Shown: positions 40,995 through 52,589, counted from the stretch's first letter. The stretch is 64,000 bases of DNA from Bemisia tabaci (GCF_918797505.1 NC_092797.1:42816157-42880156), one strand, 5' to 3'. The notes: a model not told the origin generated them from the sequence alone. Program-made: numbers and translations.

Positions 40995-42290
40995 TTAAAG
41001 AATGGGACAACGGGCATATAAATTGTCTCATTGTCACCCACGACGGAGCGTAAAAATAAATCGGGAAGAATGAACCTTCGCAATTTGAATCTAGGAAGTA
41101 ACAAAGGAATATTTCGAAAACAATTTGTCCTTCTTCACCATAAAATAAATTATATCTTGAGCAACTTCGGTGCCGTCCATAAAATAATGACGTCAGGATA
41201 GGGAGAGGGGGGTCAAGCTGAAATGGACCAAATAAGTGGAAAAAGAGGATCGAGCTAAACGTGATGTCGAGTATAATTAAATTCTAATGATAATTGAAGC
41301 TGCGCGAAGCCTGAAAATTCTGACAATTTAAGGAGTTTCAAGAAAAAAAAACACATCAAACATCTTTCGCAGCAACTTTAACACTCGAATTAATCGGTCT
41401 GTATAGCTCAGAGATGAAGTATATTTTTAGCTCATCTCAGGGATGGCATATCCTCTGTTTATCACCATGATGATCCTTATGTAGGTGCTTAGGTGATTTT
41501 AAGAATGAAGCAAAAAAGTTGGCTCCTTTTTGCGTAATGTAACTGTCCAACCGATCTCGTATGCCTTCGACACCATAAAGCTGACTTTTGTATTTATCAG
41601 CGCAAAGTTATAGATTTGTATTGGCCTTTTCAAGCATAGTTATCGAAAACTTTCATGGAACAAAGTTAGCTAGTTTGCTTGTGGAGGAAGATATGTTAGC
41701 AAACACGTTTGTAACTTAGGATACGGATAAGTACTTTTCTACCTCCACGGAGTAACTTAATCACATAACAGATCGCGAAGATACAAAATTGAGCGGGCAT
41801 TTCGGGCAGCCTCTTGAGCAGAAAACAAATGTTTGACTTCCCTCTTGCCTCAATTATTAGCTCTGGGCCTAAAACGGAGTTGGGTTGAGGAATTGGGGTC
41901 ATGCTTCCTGGCACATATTTCTTTATCAGTAGAAACAACTCATATTGACAGCTCCGACTGTTTCATCTAACGCACTCCACGGGTGCACCGGCAATTTAAC
42001 AAACAAGCAAACCGACTCCGACCGACACAAACGCAGACGCATGTCCTATGCAGCGTTGCAGAAACGATTCTGGCTATCGAAACCCGATATTTTCCACACG
42101 AATCTTCCTCCACATTATTGTCCAAATTGCTTGTGCAAATAGACAGTGATGTTTGTATTGTAATGAAATAGTACTCATCAAAAATTTTCTCACATTCTCA
42201 TAAAACATTCATTTTGACGCGAATATCTCAAGCATGAGTGACGTGTATTCATCAGCTTTTTCGTAAAATTTTTGCGGTATTCCGGATTTT
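40995..42290. other. No gene recognised; family D end at ~41170-41215
   Basis: GGTGCCGTCCATAAAATAAT and the G-rich run near 41200 match one terminus of family D without its partner. The rest (frames at 41696-42171) is not recognisable. Confidence 0.35.
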
Positions 42291-42293
42291 AGT

Positions 42294-42320
42294 TTATTTT
42301 TATTTATTTATTTATTTTCA
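42294..42320. repeat. ATTT microsatellite
   Basis: TTTATTTTTATTTATTTATT: a short imperfect tetranucleotide run. Confidence 0.7.
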
Positions 42321-42324
42321 CAAC

Positions 42325-43640
42325 CCGATACTTTCTAAATCGATACAAAATTAGAAAATACCATCGAGTCAAAGATCAAAGATTGTAAAAAATTCCCAGT
42401 GTATGGGTCGTGATTACGAACTACACAGCTGTACCAAGGATAAACGCCGTATGAAAGTAAAGTTGAAATTCACCTCTAAAATTGCCAAATTGTCTCTGTC
42501 AAAGTACGAATTTTCCGTAATACTTATTTAGTTCTACCCCTCAATTTTCCAGAAATTTTTGTCGCAATTTTATGCAGTGTATACCCAATAATTTAAAGAT
42601 AAAATATTTGTATCAAACAATTTATTTTATGTAGCAAGATTTGATAAAGTCACAAAGTCTGCGTCTCAGATCGAGTAGCCGAAGTTACGATTTTTAAATC
42701 CAATACTTACACTTTCTGAACCTGAAACTTCAGCTATTAACCCCGTAAAGCTGGTTGGTAACGGTTTCAAGACCCGGTGATTTTTTCAATGCCCTGAAGC
42801 TGATGGCGTAACCACTCAATGTCAGTTTCGAATGACCAGGAAAATATTAACCAGAATATCCGCGGCGTTTCCTATGGCCGCGTGGATAACGGTAGGGATC
42901 AGAACAATGTCTCCGCGACGAGAACATATTTCAATACGCAGCCAATAAATATTTCCAGCCGGCTGACATTCATGATCATGTTTTCATCTGACCTCGTCTA
43001 GGCGTGTCTGCTTACACGCGATAAATTTCGTTGTATCTCTGATAGATCGAATTTTCATCCGTAATTTTTTTGTGTTCCGCGAACATATTTCCATCGTCTT
43101 GTTTTCAAGTCATCTCGAGGAAAAATAGACATGAACCCTCTAATCTTCAGGAAAGAATCGGATGTATTCGATTTTTGATTTTGACATCATTTATAAAGGT
43201 ACGCATTTCATTCATCTCCAAAAAGAAGAACCAAGTTTCCACGTCCAATATTGACAGAGCATCGCCTTTTTAAGTACACCGTCTACGTCATCTACCGATG
43301 TATGATGCATTCCACGGTTTCTGCCACCATGTCTTCATCTGTGTTTTACGTCAAGCGACTAGGGCAAATTTTTTTATCATTCATTGAAGAAAGACGGTGG
43401 AAGATACCATGATCAGCACCACCGCGGTAGCTGTCGTCATACGCCGCATGGAAAAAAACAACTTTAGCGCTGAGCCGTAACATTTTAGGTAAAGTAGCGC
43501 CAACCAAAGGCAGAAGTGTCGAGCCCTACAGCTTTAGGATCCAGCCCTCCACGGGCTTTTTTTGATGATCGATATTTCCGTGAAAATATCGATCAAAAGT
43601 CCAATAGGACGTAAAAACTTAATGTTTGAACGGATTTGAT
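42325..43640. other. No gene recognised
   Basis: About 1.3 kb without recognisable genes. A short hairpin GATCGATATTT/AAATATCGATC lies at about 43567-43594, too short to interpret. Confidence 0.35.
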
Positions 43641-43646
43641 TATTTA

Positions 43647-43956
43647 CATGGAGAAAAACACTTCTTGCGTGGGACCCGAAGTTGAGGTCATATGGATCTC
43701 TGAAGTTTTCGGATCACGTATCTAAAAACTTGAGGTCCAGCTGCCGAAGTTCGGGTTAGACATCTGAAGTACTTCGATATGTACCGAAGGGTTCGGGTCA
43801 CACATCTGAAGTACTCCGGTACAGACCGAAGTGCCTCGATGTCTGACCCGAACTTCGGCAGCTCGACCTTAAGTTTTCGGATGCGTGATCAGAAAACTTC
43901 AGAGATCCATATGACCTCAACTTCGAGTCCCATGCACGAAGTTTTTTTTCTCCATG
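43647..43956. repeat. Foldback element with internal subrepeats (family J), copy 2
   Basis: Ends CATGGAGAAAAACACTTCTT and TTTTTTTTCTCCATG; inner arms share TGGGACCCGAAGTTGAGGTC and CATATGGATCTCTGAAGTTT. Central short units of the type ATCTGAAGTACT recur. Matches 19463-19820. It lies about 80 bp left of the satellite array. Confidence 0.82.
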
Positions 43957-44039
43957 ACATGCTAATCTTTAAGCCTAAACCATCATAATACGATTCTCTA
44001 ACTAAAGCAAAAGATCCATTTTATACTTTCCCGATGTAT

Positions 44040-46885
44040 TCATCATGCTTTTGTTGCCCACTCCCATCGATAGTAAATTTTGTCGTCGCGCGATAGCAAA
44101 AGTTTCAGATTCATCTACAGAAGATTCATCATTGATATTTTCGATCCCAAATCGGGTTTCTTGCTGTCTGTATCAAACAATTTAGAGTTTCCACCCTTAG
44201 GGCCTTTCACTCGACTTCACCACATGCTCTATCATGATTTTGTAGCCCTCCTCTCATCGATGGTAAATTTTGTCGACGCGCGATGGCAGAAGTTTTCAGA
44301 TTCATCTGCAGAAGATTCATCATTGATATTTTCGATCCCAAATCGGGTTTCTTGCTGTCTGTATCAAACAATTTAGAGTTTCCACCCTTAGGGCCCTTTC
44401 ACTCGACTTCACCACATGCTCTATCATGATTTTGTAGCCCTCCTCTCATCGATGGTAAATTTTGTCGACGCGCGATGGCAGAAGTTTCAGATTCATCTGC
44501 AGAAGATTCATCATTGATAAATCGATCCCAAATCGGGTTTCTTGCTGTCTGTATCAAACAATTTAGAGTTTCCACCCTTAGGGCCCTTTCACTCGACTTC
44601 ACCACATGCTCTATCATGATTTTGTAGCCCTCCTCTCATCGATGGTAAATTTTGTCGACGCGCGATAGCAAAAGTTTCAGATTCATCTGCAGAAGATTCA
44701 TCATTGATAAATCGATCCCAAATCGGGTTTCTTGCTGTCTGTATCAAACAATTTAGAGTTTCCACCCTTAGGGCCCTTTCACTCGACTTCACCACATGCT
44801 CTATCATGATTTTGTAGCCCTCCTCTCATCGATGGTAAATTTTGTCGACGCGCGATAGCAAAAGTTTCAGATTCATCTGCAGAAGATTCATCATTGATAA
44901 ATCGATCCCAAATCGGGTTTCTTGCTGTCTGTATCAAACAATTTAGAGTTTCCACCCTTAGGGCCCTTTCACTCGACTTCACCACATGCTCTATCATGAT
45001 TTTGTAGCCCTCCTCTCATCGATGGTAAATTTTGTCGACGCGCGATGGCAGAAGTTTCAGATTCATCTGCAGAAGATTCATCATTGATAAATCGATCCCA
45101 AATCGGGTTTCTTGCTGTCTGTATCAAACAATTTAGAGTTTCCACCCTTAGGGCCCTTTCACTCGACTTCACCACATGCTCTATCATGATTTTGTAGCCC
45201 TCCTCTCATCGATGGTAAATTTTGTCGACGCGCGATAGCAAAAGTTTCAGATTCATCTGCAGAAGATTCATCATTGATAAATCGATCCCAAATCGGGTTT
45301 CTTGCTGTCTGTATCAAACAATTTAGAGTTTCCACCCTTAGGGCCCTTTCACTCGACTTCACCACATGCTCTATCATGATTTTGTAGCCCTCCTCTCATC
45401 GATGGTAAATTTTGTCGACGCGCGATGGCAGAAGTTTCAGATTCATCTACAGAAGATTCATCATTGATATTTTCGATCCCAAATCGGGTTTCTTGCTGTC
45501 TGTATCAAACAATTTAGAGTTTCCACCCTTAGGGCCCTTTCACTCGACTTCACCACATGCTCTATCATGATTTTGTAGCCCTCCTCTCATCGATGGTAAA
45601 TTTTGTCGACGCGCGATGGCAGAAGTTTCAGATTCATCTGCAGAAGATTCATCATTGATAAATCGATCCCAAATCGGGTTTCTTGCTGTCTGTATCAAAC
45701 AATTTAGAGTTTCCACCCTTAGGGCCCTTTCACTCGACTTCACCACATGCTCTATCATGATTTTGTAGCCCTCCTCTCATCGATGGTAAATTTTGTCGAC
45801 GCGCGATAGCAAAAGTTTCAGATTCATCTGCAGAAGATTCATCATTGATAAATCGATCCCAAATCGGGTTTCTTGCTGTCTGTATCAAACAATTTAGAGT
45901 TTCCACCCTTAGGGCCCTTTCACTCGACTTCACCACATGCTCTATCATGATTTTGTAGCCCTCCTCTCATCGATGGTAAATTTTGTCGACGCGCGATAGC
46001 AAAAGTTTCAGATTCATCTGCAGAAGATTCATCATTGATAAATCGATCCCAAATCGGGTTTCTTGCTGTCTGTATCAAACAATTTAGAGTTTCCACCCTT
46101 AGGGCCCTTTCACTCGACTTCACCACATGCTCTATCATGATTTTGTAGCCCTCCTCTCATCGATGGTAAATTTTGTCGACGCGCGATAGCAAAAGTTTCA
46201 GATTCATCTGCAGAAGATTCATCATTGATAAATCGATCCCAAATCGGGTTTCTTGCTGTCTGTATCAAACAATTTAGAGTTTCCACCCTTAGGGCCTTTC
46301 ACTCGACTTCACCACATGCTCTATCATGATTTTGTAGCCCTCCTCTCATCGATGGTAAATTTTGTCGACGCGCGATAGCAAAAGTTTCAGATTCATCTGC
46401 AGAAGATTCATCATTGATAAATCGATCCCAAATCGGGTTTCTTGCTGTCTGTATCAAACAATTTAGAGTTTCCACCCTTAGGGCCCTTTCACTCGACTTC
46501 ACCACATGCTCTATCATGATTTTGTAGCCCTCCTCTCATCGATGGTAAATTTTGTCGACGCGCGATAGCAAAAGTTTCAGATTCATCTGCAGAAGATTCA
46601 TCATTGATAAATCGATCCCAAATCGGGTTTCTTGCTGTCTGTATCAAACAATTTAGAGTTTCCACCCTTAGGGCCCTTTCACTCGACTTCACCACATGCT
46701 CTATCATGATTTTGTAGCCCTCCTCTCATCGATGGTAAATTTTGTCGACGCGCGATAGCAAAAGTTTCAGATTCATCTGCAGAAGATTCATCATTGATAA
46801 ATCGATCCCAAATCGGGTTTCTTGCTGTCTGTATCAAACAATTTAGAATTTCCACCCTTAGGGCCCTTTCACCTGACTCCACGAC
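44040..46885. repeat. 190-bp satellite array, 15 units
   Basis: Unit landmark CATGCTCTATCATGATTTTG recurs at 44223, 44415, 44605, 44795, 44985, 45175, 45365, 45556, 45746, 45936, 46126, 46315, 46505 and 46695. Unit lengths are 189-192, mostly 190. Units differ mainly at GATGGCAGAAG versus GATAGCAAAAG, GATATTTTCG versus GATAAATCG, and a one-base indel in GGGCC(C)TTTC. Each unit holds a 72-codon minus-strand open frame, but 190 is not divisible by three, so frames cannot join. The first unit is the most diverged and the right end breaks off after GGGCCCTTTCACC. Satellite DNA, not a coding repeat. Confidence 0.95.
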
Positions 46886-46889
46886 ATGT

Positions 46890-47205
46890 TATCGCCCCTC
46901 CGCGTATCAGCGGCGAAACAATGTGTCCAGTTTTCTCTGCCCGGAGCCTGACTCGGAGTCAACGTACTGCACCTTGCATGCATCTCGGAGACTCATTTTT
47001 CTGCGAGGCGCGAGGATGGAAAGGGGGGCCCGGGGGGGACGAGGGCCGATACTCGAGTAGTCGAGGATTGCGTGGCTCTAGCGGAGCGTGGCCGTAGCCG
47101 AGGAACAAGACAGTTTGTGGAGTTGACGAACGTCATTTGATCCTGTCCTCCGGGCCCCGGCCCGGGATTCTGGGTCATCCGGTGCAGCATCCACTCGCGT
47201 TACTC
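46890..47205. other. GC-rich block, unassigned
   Basis: CpG- and G-rich sequence (GGGGGGCCCGGGGGGGACG near 47022) directly right of the satellite. Frames on both strands are open but not recognised. Confidence 0.3.
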
Positions 47206-47360
47206 CTCCTCATGCCCAGGAGTTAACGCTCGAGAGTGACGCTACCATCCAGACGAGTCCCCCCATCCGTGCAGCATCTTGATGATCGAGGGAAAGAAGA
47301 TGCTGAAAAATTGGAATTTTCGGCGAAAATTGGTCACAAAGAATGCGGTGGATGTATGGA

Positions 47361-47607
47361 GCGTGTTTAGCAGAAAGGAAGCAAGCCACATCAAGTATTG
47401 GTGAATTTACCTTGACAATTCTATTTTTTACAAGAGAACGTTTGTGCGGATTCCTTTGAATTTTTTTTAGGAATGTGCCTAATACTATGCAGAAATTCAC
47501 TGATATTTGCACCAAAATCCGTACAACCGTTTTCACGAAGGAAATTAAATTGCCGAATTATACTTGGCCAAAGCTGATGTAGCTTGGTTACTTTCTGCTC
47601 AACGCGG
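47361..47607. repeat. Foldback element (family L), copy 2
   Basis: TTAGCAGAAAGGAAGCAAGC with CACATCA pairs with TGATGTAGCTTGGTTACTTT and CTGCTCAACGCGG. Inner AACGTTTGTGCGGATT is mirrored by AATCCGTACAACCGTT. Confidence 0.78.
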
Positions 47608-47815
47608 TCAAAATGAAGAGGGTGAAAAATTCTCCAAAAGTCGGGAAACTTTTAAAAATGTCAGCAGGGTCAAAATTGGTCATGGGTCAAAAAATTCAGA
47701 ATGCGTCAAGCACATTTCAAATCATGCAGTTTAGCGCATGCGAAAGTGAAAAAATTGGCTAAATTCTTCAAATATGTTGGATTGAGAAATGAAGCGAGTG
47801 TTGATTCGTCGTTCG

Positions 47816-47921
47816 TCTGACGTAAGGGCGTATCTCAATTTTCGCATGAGCCCTGGAAAACATGGAATTAGATAGGGAACAGGGCTCACGTGGAATTAGG
47901 GACACGCCTTTACGTCGGAGG
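47816..47921. repeat. Small foldback with GAGCCC/GGGCTC core (family K)
   Basis: CTGACGTAAGGGCGTATCTC pairs with GGACACGCCTTTACGTCGG; GCATGAGCCCTGG pairs with CAGGGCTCACGTGG around a short loop. Confidence 0.65.
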
Positions 47922-47924
47922 AGT

Positions 47925-48320
47925 GACGAATTTTTCCACACTAAAAATCAGGAAATCGTATTTTAAGTACCAAGAATATTCAAAATGAAATTTCAGTTGA
48001 CACCCTGGTTGGGAAATTATTTCCAGCTCTGAAAAAACAGAAAATTTGCCGTGGAACCTTAACATAAACATATTATATTTTCTTTCTGCGAACAACTGCT
48101 TTTTTTCATTGCCAACTTTTCGGCGAAAAAAATTGTTTCATGATCGTTCATATATAGGTGGGGGGAAAAAACGAGACAAAAAAGAAAGAAATTTGAAGGA
48201 TTTTCATGTTCCAAAGTTCTATAAAGTAATCGAAATATCCGAGAAAAGTCAAGGAATGCTAAATTCAAGAAAACTTGTCACCTTCAAATTGGCGAAAGTT
48301 CAGTCACCGAGAACGCTGCA
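47925..48320. other. AT-rich, no gene recognised
   Basis: Only chance frames; nothing else seen between the foldback and the CA microsatellite. Confidence 0.35.
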
Positions 48321-48322
48321 AG

Positions 48323-48339
48323 CACACACACACACACAC

Positions 48340-48408
<69 letters not shown>
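48323..48408. repeat. (CA)n microsatellite
   Basis: CA dinucleotides over about 86 bases, interrupted once by CCT near 48340. Typical polymorphic microsatellite. Confidence 0.95.
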
Positions 48409-48412
<4 letters not shown>

Positions 48413-48654
48413 AATTCTTAAAATTCAGTGGCGTAATTTTAAATGGTCATGAATCATCCCAATTTTTAAAGCAGGTCTACGCCTAATTCCTCGGGAAATA
48501 ACTCTGTAATACTCGTGTGACTTTGAGCCTAGGAATGAATTGTGTCATTGTTTAGTTTCAGTTTTGGATTAACCATCTGCCTCTATTTGTAGTTTAATAC
48601 CCGGCTGATGAAATTCAGTTGTTTGACTGCTGTCGTATTTCGTGTGCGTTCAAT

Positions 48655-48697
48655 GTAATCTAACGCTATTGTTGTCTTTTTGTTGCAGGTATGTAGT
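48655..48697 (+). promoter_or_regulatory. Candidate recursive splice site 3
   Basis: TTGTTGTCTTTTTGTTGCAG is followed immediately by GTATGTAG (junction 48688/48689). An acceptor and donor abut with no exon. Possible ratchet point of a long plus-strand intron, or an acceptor with a chance donor. Confidence 0.3.
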
Positions 48698-48699
48698 GT

Positions 48700-50085
48700 T
48701 GATTTCTGAATTCCATTTTAATCGGTAAGGTTTTTTGAACGTTTCAATGCTTTGAATATTAAGTAATGCGCAAAAGGAAGAAAAAAATACAATAAGTTGT
48801 TTGGAGACACTGTATATTGTTCACAATTAAGTGTCCAATATGAGTTCAAGTATTTCTTTCTTTGAGCTCTCTATTGAAAATAATGAAAATTACAAAAGAT
48901 TATGGGTCGTGGCACGCAATACTGTAATCTTCAGTAAATACGAAAAATATTCAGATCATTGACCTGCATGCTCAGTCAAGGCAATATTTTTTTTCTAGTC
49001 GTGAATTCTTTCTAAGAAGTTAATCTGCAGTGTTCTCTTATTTGTTTTGCTGATGAGGCTCATTTAAATTCGGTCAAGTGCGCTTAAATGTTGCAAAAAC
49101 TTTCAATGTTTTTTCTTCTATTCCTTTCGCTGGGTAATGATACACGAACATCTGTGACGTAAACCCTTCGGCGAGCAGCATCGGATTCATCGCAACTTTC
49201 CATTTTGCAAATCCCATATTTACAAACTTCTGGCGACTGGCGATATATTTTGAAGACTCCGCACTGCTTTCTTCCCAATATTGTAAATTTTATTTTCAAA
49301 AGTTACTCACTGATGACCAAAGAATTAAGCAATTGGCTGCGCAATCCCTACCTTATTTGCACAAACTCGGCCAGCGAACTGATCATCCTGACATTCATCA
49401 GCCATTATGAAGCAAATCATTGAAATGTTTGTTAAAGTCGCTCATCAATCATCATTAACGCTTCCTTTCCAAGTGTGGGGAGTCATCAATCCGAAAATTG
49501 TTTTTTCACTTCATATTTCAAATAAAAACGAAATTTTCCGCGCGGCAATAGAGAATTTGCATACAAAAATTGTATTACTTCATCTGAGAGTGCTTAATAA
49601 TGAGCTGAGTTCACAGTATTTTTCATAATTTTTTCTGACATGGAAATTGGAGAAAAATATACTTAAAAGTGAGAAAATGTGCCGCCTAGTGACGTCATCT
49701 GGCGGCATTTTTCATTTAAACTCATGTAATTTAGCAGATTAGATTATTTTGTAATATTTTCTCCCACAATTGTTCAATTTAGAAACCAAGGATATCCTCG
49801 TACTCAATTTTCCTAGTTGTATCATTTTAAAGATGAATTTCAGACACCTGCAAATTCTCTATTCATGATGAAAGAAGCACTCCTTTTCGATCAAACTTAG
49901 ACTGTTTGATGGTGACTAATATAGTTGTAAAATGGTCTATTTTGATCGGAATTAGTTCGAAAAAATAGTGTTGACCCTCGAATTTAACTTCACCTTCACC
50001 CGATTACATTGCTCGGATCATTGAAGGGGGGTCTCGAAAATATATTGTTGGTGAGCAGTACGGCGTATGGAAATGCAGCGCTATA
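48700..50085. other. No gene recognised
   Basis: About 1.4 kb of AT-rich sequence. Minus frame 49084-49299 and plus frames 49205-49423 and 49407-49628 show no recognisable motifs. Confidence 0.35.
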
Positions 50086-50091
50086 CACTGC

Positions 50092-50300
50092 CCATGCTAT
50101 AAGGAAGAACGCCGTATGAACATTCGAGAGTTGCCAAATATCCTTAAATAAAACACGTGTTTTTGAATAAAGTTACGTGCATTTTTCATTGAATTTGTCA
50201 GACATTTTATATATAATTACGTATAAAATTGTCTCAAAATTTCAATGAAAAATATCTACAATTTTTCCAGTAAATTAGTATCTTGCTGAAGGAAATATGG
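50092..50300. repeat. Family C foldback, left part
   Basis: Begins with the family C terminus (AAGGAAGAACGCCGTATGAA, then GAGTTGCCAAATATCC) and runs to GCTGAAGGAAATATGG, where it stops abruptly at a family L terminus. The missing right end appears at about 50691-50752. Confidence 0.65.
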
Positions 50301-50495
50301 ACCGCGTCCAGTGAAAAATTTAACTGGGCAATTTAATTTTTCTAAGGATTCCTCTTGAAAATGTCGAGGAATTTGCTTCGCATTATGTAGAAAATTCACT
50401 GAAATTTGCAAAAAAATCCGCACAAACGTTTATCTGAAAAAGTAAATCGCCCAATTAAATTATAGCTGATATGCTTGGTCCCTCTCTGCTTTAAC
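50301..50495. repeat. Foldback element (family L), copy 3
   Basis: ACCGCGTCCAGTG at the left; right end GCTGATATGCTTGGTCCCTC then TCTGCT. Inner AAATCCGCACAAACGTTT is the family's second motif; its left partner is largely lost. Shorter and more decayed than the other two copies. Confidence 0.6.
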
Positions 50496-50499
50496 TAAC

Positions 50500-50690
50500 A
50501 GCAACTCACGAGAGACCCTTTGGTTAGTGGATCATTTTCTCCCCTGGTCTACAACTGCCACCCAAACTAACCAATAGGATCGCTCCCTACTCCTTATGTC
50601 TATCAATTTAAACAATCAGCCAGCTAGTTGGTCATAATTTCACATTGCTAAGAGGCTAAGGTTTTCACCAGAGGTACCATGGCGGTGCGT
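50500..50690. other. Unassigned sequence between element parts
   Basis: About 190 bp without a match elsewhere in the window, lying between the family L copy and the displaced family C end. Confidence 0.35.
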
Positions 50691-50752
50691 ATGGCGTGGC
50701 AACGCCTGAAGGCCTATACGGCGTTCTTCCTGAGGACGGCAGTACGGCTGCC
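50691..50752. repeat. Family C foldback, displaced right end
   Basis: GTGGCAACGCCTGAAGGCCT with TACGGCGTTCTTCCTGAGGA matches the right terminus of family C and could complete the copy that stops at 50300. Confidence 0.6.
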
Positions 50753-50754
50753 AG

Positions 50755-51110
50755 TAAATCCGTCGAGGAGCATTCATCAGATTCGTGTCGTCGTCGGTGG
50801 CGGCTCGGGTCGGGCCCGGACGGAACTCGGAAGTCACGGACCTTGTCGGAATGTGTGAAAAGACCCGGCGCGAATGGGAGTCCCAGTCCCCCGTCTCCGT
50901 GACGCGCTGACTGGTGGCTGGCTGGCCGGGGGCTGGTCGCCGTCGCCGCCGCCGCCGCGAAACCGGTGAGCAACTGATCGTGAGCTGCAGACACTGCGCC
51001 CGACTCGGCGAGGTAGGGCACCCAAGTGGGTCACCAGTTCGAAAGATCAAGAATTCGAACTTCGGAGTCGACCCAGTCCGCCGCCGCCGCCGCCACCGTG
51101 AGCCGGCCCT
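50755..51110. other. CpG-rich block, candidate promoter/first exon
   Basis: Very CpG-rich, with GCCGCC-type trinucleotide runs at 50940-50960 and 51080-51100. Open frames occur on both strands (up to about 180 codons) but with Arg/Pro/Ser low complexity and no recognisable domain. A CpG-rich transcription start region is possible; no TATA or coding exon supports it. Confidence 0.3.
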
Positions 51111-51112
51111 CT

Positions 51113-52580
51113 TCCTTTTCCGCCCGACGAGATTTTTGCCTGAAATTTCGCCGTGGCGTGATTCCTGGCCACGGATGCGAAATTTCATGACGTTTTTTCA
51201 AATTTTTGGAAATCGTTTTTTGTATACTCAGATCACGAGGAAGGCGAACTTGGTTGGCTACATGGCCCTCTTTATTTTTGCTGACAAAGATTTTTGCCTG
51301 AAATTTCGCCGTCACGTGACTCCCGGCCACGGATGCGAAATTTCATGACGTTTTTTCAAAATTTCTGGAAAGTGTTTTTTGTACACTCAGAAGGTCACAA
51401 GGAAGGCGAACTATTGTTAGTAGTGACTATGAGACTGTCTGGTTACATGGCCCTCTTTTTTATGGTAAATGAGATTTTTGCCTGAAATTTCGCCGTGATG
51501 TGACTCTTGGCCACGGATGCGAAATTTCATGACGTTTTTTCCAATTTTTGGAAATCGTTTTTTGTATACTCATAAGGCCCCAAGGAAGGCGAACTTACTG
51601 TTAGTAGTGGGAATGAGACTGTCCGGCTACATAGCCCTCTTTATTTTTGCGAAGGTGATTTTTGCCTGAAATTTTGCCGTCATGTGACCTTCGGCCACGG
51701 ATGCGAAATTTCACGACGTTTTGTCAAATTTTTGTAAAGTGTTTTTGTGTACTCAGAGGTCACAAGGAATCGCTGAAATAAAGTGTCCCTTAGACTAGAG
51801 CCCAGATTTCTAAAAAAATTGACAAGAAAGAATACTCCTGATCCAATCGGATTTTCGCTTGAATACAGAACCAAACCTCTCAATTCAAGTGGATTTCCTT
51901 TTGATTCAAGCAAAAATGTCTGGACTCTAAATCCAATAGAAATTGTTTTCCAGTAAGGGTGAACTTGGCAATGGCTATACGACTGTTTGGCTACATGGCC
52001 CTCTTCCTTTTCCACCCTGACGAGCTTTTTGACGTGACGTCGGCCACGGATGCATAATTTCATGACGTTTTTTCAAATTTTTGGAAAGTGTTTTTTGTAT
52101 ACTCATAAGGCAACAAGGAAGGCCAACTTAGAAGTGGCTATGAGACCGTCTGGCAACCTCCCTCTTCCTTTTCCACCCTGACGAGCTTTTTGACGTGACG
52201 TCGGCCACGGATGCATAATTTCATGACGTTTTTTCAAATTTTTGGAAAGTGTTTTTTGTATACTCATAAGGCAACAAGGAAGGCCAACTTAGAAGTGGCT
52301 ATGAGACCGTCTGGCAACCTCCCTCTTCCTTTTCTGTCCGACGAAACTTTTGCCTGTTTCGCCGTGACGTGACTTTTAGCCGCGGATGCGATATTTCATG
52401 ACATTTTATCAAACTTTTGGAACTCTTTTTTCGTATACTCAGGAGGTCACGAGGAAGGGGCGAACTCAGCAGTCGGTATGAGACTGTCTGGCAACATGGC
52501 CCTGTTTCTTTTTGCGAAACGAGATTTTTGTCTGAAATGTCAACATGACTTTCAGCCACAGAAGCCAGAGATACGTCTCC
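51113..52580. repeat. Tandem array, ~160-185-bp unit, about 8 copies
   Basis: Each unit has GAGATTTTTGCCTGAAATTT (or a variant), GGCCACGGATGCGAAATTTC, ATGACGTTTTTTCAAATTTT, TTTTTTGTATACTCA and AAGGAAGGCGAAC, then TGGCTACATGGCCCTC. Landmarks fall at about 51132, 51290, 51474, 51659, 52017, 52187, 52345 and 52513. The units at 51998-52165 and 52166-52328 are almost identical. The array is split by a MITE remnant at 51775-51957. Frames here are shadows of the repeat. Confidence 0.85.
51775..51957. mobile_element. MITE family M remnant inside the tandem array
   Basis: GACTAGAGCCCAGATTTCTA, AAAATTGACAAGAAAGAATA and TCTGGACTCTAAATCCAATA are family M arm sequences. Both outer ends are eroded (AAGTGTCCC at the left, TTTTCCAGTAAGGG at the right) and the interior is partly deleted. 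Confidence 0.7.
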
Positions 52581-52589
52581 GGGTATTTT

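Noticed and set aside
43567..43594. Short hairpin GATCGATATTT/AAATATCGATC as a terminator or regulatory RNA
   Set aside because: 11-bp A/T-rich stem, no associated gene, and such hairpins are frequent by chance in this composition.
44040..46885. Regular repeat array considered as a CRISPR or as a tandem-repeat protein gene
   Set aside because: There are no distinct spacers; whole 190-bp units repeat head to tail. The unit is not a multiple of three, so no continuous protein repeat is possible.
50640..51188. 182-codon minus frame in CpG-rich sequence
   Set aside because: Arg/Pro/Ser low complexity, several frames open at once, and it crosses into a tandem repeat array; no recognisable domain.
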